A DNA stretch of 51,431 bases from Acanthamoeba sp. SK_2022b. Its lineage: Eukaryota; Discosea; Longamoebia; Acanthamoebidae. The stretch lies in assembly GCA_027943245.1 (NCBI GenBank), contig JANDJZ010000294.1, positions 1 to 51,431 of the forward strand, given 5' to 3'. The notes under the pieces were generated by a model. It was not told the DNA's origin. It did no database searches and saw only the letters and a list, made by a program, of their open reading frames with translations. The position numbers and the translations under genes were made by a program. Every line of letters begins with the position of its first letter. Positions within the stretch are counted from its first letter, which is position 1. Positions 41,912 to 51,431 of this stretch are shown in pieces.

Positions 41912-44406
41912 TTACCAGGCGAGCTCCTTCCGGTCGGTGCTCAACCCAAAACCTTCCAGGAGCTGCTTGGTAGGAGCGTCGATCTCGATCTGCTTGGCCC
42001 GCATAACCTCCCAGACCTTCTCCGCTTGCCACACGTCGGCCCGCAGGTCACAGATGGTGAGCAGCTGCCTGTACACGAACTGCGGCTTGTAGGTCTGCGA
42101 CAGCTCGTCGGCAAGACGAAACACGCTGCGTTGGTGTGGGGGTTGGGGGGGTGAGATCGCGCTGTTGCTGACCACAAACAGCTTGGCCAGCGGCGAGAGC
42201 AGCGGAGAGCTGACGTACGCGTCGGTCTTGCCGTCTGCCATGGTGGCGCGCAGCAGGGAGCAGATGACGTTCCACGGCAGCTGCATACTGTCCGCCTTGA
42301 TGTCCTCCCAGAGGGCGCACGCCTTCTCCACGTTGCCGTGCTTCTCGCAAAACTGGGGCAAGCCCCATCAACGCACACACCACCGAGGTGAGCAGGAGGC
42401 CAACGTTCACGAAACATAGAGGCGGGGATACCCGTAAGAGAGTCGCGTAGGTGGCCACGGTCGGCATGATCTGGTCTCGGCGCATGCTGCATATTTTTTT
42501 AATAAATAATCATTAATAAATCTAAAATAAAATAAATAAAGGCATCACACGTCAATAAGATGGAAGACGCGCGTACTGGGCGTAGGCGGCGAAGCACTTC
42601 TCCGTCTCGTCGCGAGCCGCGTGGGCGTCGATGATCAGAGTGAAGATCGTGGCGGGTTCGCCCTCGACACCTTCGGCTTCCATGTCCTGCAGCGTTCGCT
42701 GTAGCCCCTCGAACACGGCGTCGGCGTTGCCCTCGACGCTTCCCGAGTTGCGTTGGGCCTTCAGCTGCTTGACGTAGTGGTCGAGCAGCGGAACGTAGGT
42801 GATGTTTTCGAGTCGCAAGCCATACGCCTTCATCAGCCTCTTGAGCCGCCAGGCGAGTTCGATCTCGCTCCGCCGGTTCCTCGTGCACCAGGCGATCAGC
42901 TTGTTGAAGGTGCGCGTGTTGGGCGCGACTTGGTACTCCCTCCGCATTAACCGAACGACCGCCTTGACTCGCTCCAACTTCTTCGACACCTCGCCCTCGT
43001 CGCCTTGGCTGGGCGCCTCTCCGCGCTCCCTGCCGTCCGCCTGCTGCCCCTCGCTTTCCACCGTCTCTTGCTCTTTCTCCGTGGGCGTCGCCGCTGCCTT
43101 CAGTCGTTCCATCCACGTGTCCCACTCCTCGCTTGATCCCAGGCTGCTCTGGAGAAGGTAGTCCAACGTGTACTGGTTCGGCAGCACTCGGTACCGCTGC
43201 TTCATCGATTCGATGACCTGCCAGGCCCGCTCGACCTTGTTCGCCGCGAGGAAGGCGTGAACGAAGCTCGTCAGGGCGACGACGTTCGGCACCACATTAT
43301 CCTTTTCCATCAGCTTGAGGAGCTCTTCGGCCGCCTTCACGTTCCTTGTTGTGTGCGTGCGTGCGTGCGGTCATGTTGTCAGTCGCCAAGGGGTGGAAGA
43401 GCGCGCGCGTGGATGCCACAATGCGCAGCGCCCAAACGCGACGAGAGCGAGGGCGGCGCGCTGCAGCGAATCCTACCGTTTGAGCGCGCAGATGTGGGCC
43501 ATCTCGGAGTAGATCCACTCGTTGGGCCGCAGATTCTCTTCGCGCATCTTTCGGAAGACGAGCCAGGCCTTGTTGGCGTCGCGGTCCTTCTTGAGCAGGT
43601 TGATGAAGGTGCCGTAGGTCACCGTGTCTGCAAATACCCCTCGCTTCCGCATTCGACCCAGCAGCTCGAGCGCCGCCTGTTGGACCAGGGCCGGCTTGTA
43701 TCGCACCTGCGTGTTGGCGAGCGCGCGACGTCCCACGGTCAATCGACGCAAGAGACCAACGACGTAAGAGAGAGCGCATGGGCCATCCCCGGCCAGGAGC
43801 CCAACAGCGGGCATGGGCATGGGTCCAGTGGAGGGAGGGATATGGACCTTGGTGAGGGTGTGCATGAGGAAATTGTACTCGAAGAGCGTGTTGGCTTCGA
43901 CCTTGTCCATGAGCGCGATCAGGTTCATCTCGCACCCCTTGTCCTGCGCGGCTGTGACCAACTTGTACGCTCCCACGTAGCGCTCATACGGAATCGCGCG
44001 CAGCTTGCTCAGGCTGAACGCCAGAGAGGGGAATTGGGAGAGGGGGGGGAGGGGTCAATGGAGCGGTGGAATGAGCCTGTCGTCGGGGCAGTGGAGTGGC
44101 CGCGTACGTTTGCAGCTCCGCCTGAGCCCTCGCGGTCCCCGTAGCTGACGCAGCTGATGAGAGCGCGCCAGGAGTAAGCACGTGCGCTCTACAACTACAA
44201 ACAACAAGGAGCGACCGCGTACAGTGCAGGGGCCGCGCGCAGAGCCACAGAGAGGAGGTGGCGGACGCTGGAATGAGCGAACGAGGATTTGGGGTAGATC
44301 GTGAGGAAAGAAAGCTGCAGCCATTAACTGCTGACCTCGCTATGACGGCCTCTAACCGGGCACTCACGGGGCGGGCCAGGTGCGACAAGCGCCAACTCGC
44401 CCGCAT
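41912..44406 (-). CDS. Pentatricopeptide repeat (PPR) protein, probably mitochondrial
   Basis: Six exons 44108-44406, 43848-44013, 43477-43706, 42577-43344, 42432-42486, 41912-42352; 652 residues, phases consistent. The first ~95 residues are rich in Arg, Ser and Ala with few acidic residues, as in a mitochondrial presequence (MRASWRLSHLARPVSARLEA). PPR units follow: DTVTYGTFINLLKKDRDANK, FRKMREENLRPNEWIYSEM, LLKLMEKDNVVPNVVALTSF, VIESMKQRYRVLPNQYTLD, APNTRTFNKLIAW and MPTVATYATLLR. A charged spacer interrupts the array. PPR proteins bind organelle RNA base by base. Head-to-head with eEF1A, 303 bp apart. Confidence 0.9.
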
Positions 44407-46132
<1,726 letters not shown>

Positions 46133-46364
46133 ATCTCTCTGCCCTCCCCCCCGATTTACTACTCGCTTCGGGATCGACGATCCCACTCCGCTCTCTCGGT
46201 GTGTTATCAGTCTGTCGCTGCTAGCAGCCCTTTCGCATGCAGTAAACAAAGCTCTTCAAACAACAACATTTCTCCTTTGCATTCGAGTGACAAATCTTGC
46301 GTAAACTTGGCTTCCCGCCAAATCTCGCTGTGAAATGTTGCCATTCCATTCCTACTGAAGGATC

Positions 46365-48890
46365 ATGGAGGACGAGGATGAGCAATTACGTCGAGCAATT
46401 GAGCTCTCCCTACAGTCCGTGCCCACTGCGGCGCCAACAGTCATCTCGCTTCTAGATGATGAGAATGAGGAGGATAGGGAGCTTGCCCGGGCCATTCAGC
46501 TGTCGCTGGCGGCCTCATCTGTCGTTGGAAGCGCAACACAACCTTCATCCTCTGGTACCGTGGGCACGGATGACGTGTGCAAGCAAGGCAGGCTCTTTGT
46601 CCTCAACGAAATCAAGGGCTTGTCGGGCGCCGCTGCCAATGCGGGCTGCATTTCGATCCGAAAGCTTGTGCAGCCAGTATCTTATCCGCTGCTCGTTGCA
46701 TTTGATGCGATCTGATGCTGATTTGTCAAGTCCCATCCATTTTCCCACGCTTGCACTCACGCTGCGTCGTGCTTGATTGAGCAGGAGCAGCTGCTCTCGG
46801 CGCTGGTGACCTCCTACTCCGAGGACGTCGAGTGGCTGCTATCGGTCGTGCCTCCCACCATCCCCATCACCCTCGTACGCCACTGGGAGCCTCCCGACAA
46901 GGTGCCCCTCTTTCCTCCCGTCACCTCGCCTCCCGTCCGGCCACGATCATCGTGACACTCCCTCGTCATCGTCGTCTCGAAAGGAGGGCGAGGTAAGGAT
47001 CACCAGGAACATCAAGGTCATCCACCCTCCACTGGCGCTGCCCGGGTTCGGTGGCGGCGGCGAAGCGATGCGAGCCAAGATGCACGCCAAGCTCATGCTC
47101 CTCCGGTATCGTGACGACACGCTGCGCGTTGTCATCTCCTCGGCCAACCTCACGCAGCCCGTACCAGCTCTCTCTCTCTCTCTCTCCATTCGTGCGTGCG
47201 CGTGTATGCGAGCGCTGTCTGTGTGTGGCCCTTGGGCCAAGCTTGCCTTGGTGCAGCTCACCACGCCCTTTCCAGGACTACGAGCTGGTGGGCCAGACGG
47301 TGTGGTACCAGGACTTCCCCAAGAAGAAGCCGCTGGCGAGCGGCGGCCACCAACAGAAGCAGCCGACCAACTCCTTCGAAGAAACGCTCACCAACTTCCT
47401 AATCGCCCTGAAGGTGCAACTTTATTCATTTATTTATTGTATTATTAGGATTAATTATTATTATTATTATATGCATTGATGAGTTGATGAGTTCTCAAGA
47501 ATTCACGCCTCAGGCCGACGAGGGGTTCTTGAGAGAGTACGACTTCAGCGAGGCAGCGGGAGACCTCGTCGTCAGCGTGCCCGGCTTCCATAGAGGCAGA
47601 CACGTACGCCTCGCCTGCTCTGAACACCTCCCCCTCCTCTCTCCAATGACCTCGGCGTCTCCGCAGAAAATGGACGCGGTGGGACATACGCGCCTGCGCG
47701 CGCTGCTCAAGGATTTCAGGTGGCCGCCCGCGCAGGAAGTGCGCGATGACGCCATCTACTACCAGGCACGCTCCGCTCGTCCCTCTCCCGCTCACTGCCG
47801 GCCGCCCTGCTGACCTCTCCCCTCCCTCTCCCTCCCACCCACGATGCTGTAGACGTCGTCGCTGGGCGCGCTCTACGAGTCTTTCGTGTCCGAGTTCAAG
47901 GAGAGCGCCTCGGCGGGAGTGTCGTCTACTTCGTCTTCCGCGGCCTCTTCCACATCCACGAGTCGATCATCGTCGCTCGCCAAGCGGAAGCGGAGCGAAG
48001 GCGACCCGCCCACTCCGACAGCCACCAGTGGCAAGCGGCGAAAAACGGAAGCCGTCGACGCCAAGCGCAAAAAGGGGAAGGCGAAGGACGACCGAAGTCA
48101 AAACCAAGATGACGGCGAAGAAGAGGGCGGCGGTGGCGGCGTGGAGAGGAAGCAGCGGTGCCCGAGCCTGGCGATCCTGTATCCGTCGATGGACGTGGTG
48201 CGGGGCGTGCGGCCCGAGTACCGCGTGGGCGCCGGCTATCTGTTCTTGCAGGAGAAGCACTGGAAAGCCAAATCGTTCCCGCGTGCGCTCTTTCACGACA
48301 TCTGGCCCTCGTCCCACCGGCCCGCGCGCCACGGGCTCCTGCTCCACTCGAAGGCACGCAAGGCTCAGCTTCATTATCACAATATTTATTATTATTATCT
48401 AAATAGAATTTATTCTTTAACAACGAATAAATAAAAATAAAGATAAAATAAAATAATCGCTTCTATTAGGTAGTGTGCAGGCTGGCCACGGATGGATCGG
48501 GCCGACGTTACGGCTGGGTTTACTCGGGCTCGCACAACCTGTCTGCAGTACGATCGATCACATGTTGAGTGATGTGCCATTGGGGGCAAGCCTGGCCTAA
48601 CCCGTGTTTTGATTGTTTTGCTCTGTTTGTGTCCTGAGGCTGCGTGGGGGCGGCTTCAAAAGGGGGCGACGCAGCTGTTCATCTCCAACTTCGAGATAGG
48701 AGTCGTACTCCAGCACCCCTATCGCGCACCGGGTGGTGAAGATGAAGGCGCCTGCGTTGCGATGGCGTCGGTGGAGGGCCCCGAGTGGGAGCGCAACTTG
48801 CCCTTCATGGTCCCGCCCCCGGCCTACACTGAAGACACCGCTCCCTTCATCGGTGACTTGTACTTCGCCTCGGGCTCCTCCGGCCAATGA
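46365..48890 (+). CDS. Tyrosyl-DNA phosphodiesterase 1 with ubiquitin-interacting motifs
   Basis: Nine exons 46365-46676, 46785-46901, 46984-47160, 47276-47413, 47514-47603, 47667-47765, 47853-48353, 48470-48547, 48639-48890; 587 residues (human 608). The N-terminus holds two UIM-like helices, EQLRRAIELSLQS and DRELARAIQLSLAAS. HKD catalytic motifs are MHAKLML (H177, K179) and LLHSK (H476, K478), with SGSHNLSAAAWG after it. A Ser-rich, Lys-rich insert (about residues 330-400) separates the halves. Tdp1 removes topoisomerase 1 and other 3' adducts from DNA in the nucleus. Introns 6 and 7 require GC donors (47766, 48354). AATAAA repeats at 49019-49028 may end the transcript. Confidence 0.93.
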
Positions 48891-49062
48891 TATTATCGTG
48901 CCCAACACTCGGAATTCGTGGCGCGACGATTTCCACGTAAACTGCCATGACAACCGCCCCGTTTCCGTTATGGTTTACTAGTTTACCAGGTTAACAGGCT
49001 ACAAGCGGCAAAAAGATAAATAAATAAATCAAGTGTGAATGTCACCCCGGAGAGAGATCTAA

Positions 49063-50719
49063 CTATCTGCCAAGGGCGAATCGGAGCCAGTTGAAAGAGG
49101 TCGAGGCCGAGGAGGATTGCTGCTCGACCTTCACCATGTAGAAGTTGGGGTCGTAGTTGAGGCTCGTGGTGAAGCGGGGGAAGGTGAGGGTCACCTCAAC
49201 CTCCGACTTCTTCGTCTTGGATGCCACGGCCTGGACGTCGATCATGGGCACAACGTGGCCGTCGACCTCTACGATCTGGAAGGCCTCCAGCTTCACTGCC
49301 AGGTCGCTCTTGGTGTACACCGTGAAGGTAGTCATGTGGGAGTGCGGCGTGTCCTTCTGGACAAGGATTTGGGCGACCTCCTCTCCATCACCCACCGAGA
49401 GAGTGTTGGACATGTCGAACGACTGCTTCGAGGGGTCGCTGCCGAACGGCCAGCCCTGCATGTTGACGGTCCACTTGGACGCGCCAGGGGGCAGGCTGAA
49501 GTTGGTGCCGGCGAACGACTGGGCCACAGCCCCCTTGTTGAACGCAAAGTCCACATCGAGCGTACTGTTGTCGGCGAAGGTGGTCTTGTAGGCAATCTTG
49601 CTGGAGCCGTCCGCAAATGTGACGGGGGCGGCCGGCGCAGTGGAGCTCTGGAGCACCACGCCGCCCGAGGAGACGCCACCCAAACCCGCCGATACTGCCT
49701 GAGCGACACCAGCTGCAGAAGGGAAAAGCAGGTGAGCCGACGTTACTGGGTGAATGGCGTGCACTCAGGAACAGGGCAGGGTTGCACTTACAATCGCCGC
49801 CCTGCAGGGTGACCTTGGGTGTGGTGGTGTCAAAACCTGCGTTGACGTTCTCCACGGGCTTGGCCGAGGGCAGGGGGGTGGGAGAGCGAGTGGGGGCGCG
49901 ACTGACGCTGGGCGAGGGGGAACGCGAAGGCGAGGCGCTTTGCAAGGGCGAGGCGCTGGGCGAGGGCGAAGGGGAGCGGGAAGGCGAGGGGGACTGGGAT
50001 GCTTGACAGTTGTAGTTGATGGTAGTCGCGAACTCGTTCAGGACCTGGTTGTCTGCGGCGTGGTTGAAGGAGTGGAAGCAGTAGTAGCTGTCCTCAGGGT
50101 CGTCCTGCTGCAGGCACGACGCGGCGTGCGTGGTCATGTTGGCCGTCAAGCTTTGGACGAGACTGGGCGCGTAGATGTCGGAGCTTTGGCTGGCGTTACC
50201 CACGTAGCAGAAGTAGAGGGCGTAGGTGGAGCCGGAGTTGAGTACCACGGCAGGGGAGAAGATGGCCGTGACGGTGGTGTGCGAACTGGCATCGACATAC
50301 TCGAGGTTGAGGAGATCGGCCACGCCGACGGTATGGCCATCGCTCGTTCCGACGATAAATGCCTGGGTGTCCTCGTCCAGAGGCAGCTCACCAGCCACGG
50401 AAAGGCCCAGAGCGTAGGAGAAGTTGGAGATGGAAGTGACGCCAGTGATTAAGTTGCCGAAGCAGGCAGCCGAAATGTTGCTCATGGGCACGAGTTCGCT
50501 GTTGGTGGGCGCCCAAAGGAGCGAGGATCCGGCGCAGTTGCTCATGTCGTCGTTGCAGTTGACCGTGCCGTTGGAGGTAATGGATTGGTAGGCGTGGGCG
50601 CCCGTGGAGGGGCAGGTTACGGCGAGCGGAGTAGGGACAAGCTGGGCTTCAGAGACCGTCAGGCTCAGGACAATCAGGCCGATGATGAGTGCAGATATAC
50701 GGATGATGCGGGCCGCCAT
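49063..50719 (-). CDS. Secreted protein with SP-rich linker
   Basis: Two exons 49792-50719 and 49063-49712; 525 residues. Signal peptide at 1-25 (ISALIIGLIVLSLTVSEA), no other membrane span. The N-terminal domain of about 220 residues has several Cys and N-glycosylation sites. A linker of SPSPSRSPSPSPS type follows, then a beta-rich C-terminal domain with FTVYTKSDLAVKLEAF and TSLNYDPNFYMVKV. The C-terminal domain resembles the membrane-proximal domain of the protein at 25561-29148. Probably extracellular or cyst-wall related; that is a guess. A TATA box lies about 116 bp upstream. Confidence 0.88.
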
Positions 50720-51431
50720 GTTGTTGCGAAGTGATTAGTCTCAGCGTTGAGGGAAGTCGAGATCCTTAGCGGGCTGGTGTTTGCTGGACTGAAGGGAAGA
50801 GCAGAATGGTTTGGCCAGAGTGGCTTGGCTCGGTTTTATATATCCCTCCACCTGGTTGGGTTGCACGGATTTAGCATAGCCGCGCCCCTAGGAAACCAGG
50901 CGACCGCAGCCAATGGGGTTTCCGGCGCTGCAGCTGTTCGGCCTCCCTGGGTTACGAACATCTTGTTGGCCAGGTGCGCCTGTTACAGCTGTATAGACAT
51001 GACTGGCTTGGCAACCAGGACATACCCCTGCGACCAATAAGAGATGTTTAGACCAGACAAACGCTTCCTAGAGCGCATGTATGGCAATTGCTGCTCTGGC
51101 CAGATATTTCCAAATCACCACGTAGCTATGCACGCCCTCCCCCGCAACCCGCTCCTTCGTGGACCAATTCGGCCGAAACACCAAACTCTTATCTCCTAGT
51201 TCACTGGTCACTGATATCATCATGTTACGCAAACTTCTATGTTTGCCATATGCAGCGTTGCACGTGCAATGGTTCATGGCCAGCAGAGAGATAGGCCGGA
51301 CTGTTGTTGGCCCGCAAACGAAGAAAGGAACAAGAAAACCAGAAGAACGAGCAGGCAGTCGGAGTATTGGCAACAGCGTCTGGGTGTGGCCAGGAACAGG
51401 GTCAGCCCTAGGTGAATGCGCTTGCAGATGA
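50720..51431. other. Upstream flank of secreted-protein gene
   Basis: 712 bp to the window edge. Apart from the TATA box at 50835, no gene, RNA or repeat recognised; frames are short. Confidence 0.5.
50835..50842 (-). promoter_or_regulatory. TATA box of secreted-protein gene
   Basis: TATATAAA on the minus strand, about 116 bp upstream of the ATG at 50719. Confidence 0.65.

Overview
The window looks like nuclear DNA of a free-living amoeba, most probably Acanthamoeba (Amoebozoa). Coding sequence is GC-rich. Almost every gene is cut by short spliceosomal introns, mostly 55-150 bp and GT-AG with a few GC-AG, some carrying long CA/GT microsatellites. AATAAA signals follow several genes, and the set includes canonical eEF1A, RagC, XPR1/SYG1, Tdp1, LYAR and PPR proteins. 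Gene models were built by hand: exon phases were carried through each gene and junctions were checked against remembered family conservation. No database search was possible, so the genus is an inference.

Layout. 1-995: 3' part of a surface protein with VWD-like and EGF-like segments, one membrane span and an NPF tail (+). 1295-3282: V-ATPase subunit A paralogue that has lost its catalytic motifs (+). 3414-5366: RagC/D GTPase (-). 5367-7529: AT-richer region with a TIR element (6119-6889) inserted in an unknown minus-strand ORF. 7530-9277: FAD aromatic hydroxylase (-), head-to-head with 9721-11713, a fused isocyanide synthase / Fe(II)-2OG dioxygenase (+). 12096-14377: MFS transporter (-). 14713-18619: penicillin-acylase-type Ntn hydrolase (-). 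18788-19852: LYAR-like nucleolar protein (+). 20177-25309: XPR1/SYG1 phosphate exporter (+). 25561-29148: type I membrane protein with a beta-helix-like ectodomain (+). 29149-31788: repeat-rich region with a second TIR element (30384-31043) and fragments of an unknown minus-strand gene. 31789-40163: three adjacent F-box genes, an LRR pair around an F-box/eEF1A-like GTPase/C2 fusion. 40786-41836: THEM6-like thioesterase (+). 41912-44406: mitochondrial-type PPR protein (-). 44710-46132: eEF1A (+). 46365-48890: Tdp1 with ubiquitin-interacting motifs (+). 49063-50719: secreted protein with an SP-rich linker (-).

Most notable content. (1) A putative isonitrile biosynthetic neighbourhood at 7.5-18.6 kb: FAD monooxygenase, isocyanide synthase-dioxygenase fusion, MFS exporter and acylase. 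(2) The F-box/eEF1A-like/C2 fusion, whose G3 motif is altered. (3) The V-ATPase A pseudoenzyme. (4) Two copies of one TIR element whose central ~130 bp lies in opposite orientation. One copy has a 4-bp target duplication, and removing it restores a reading frame. (5) A 54-bp perfect palindrome between the transporter and acylase genes.
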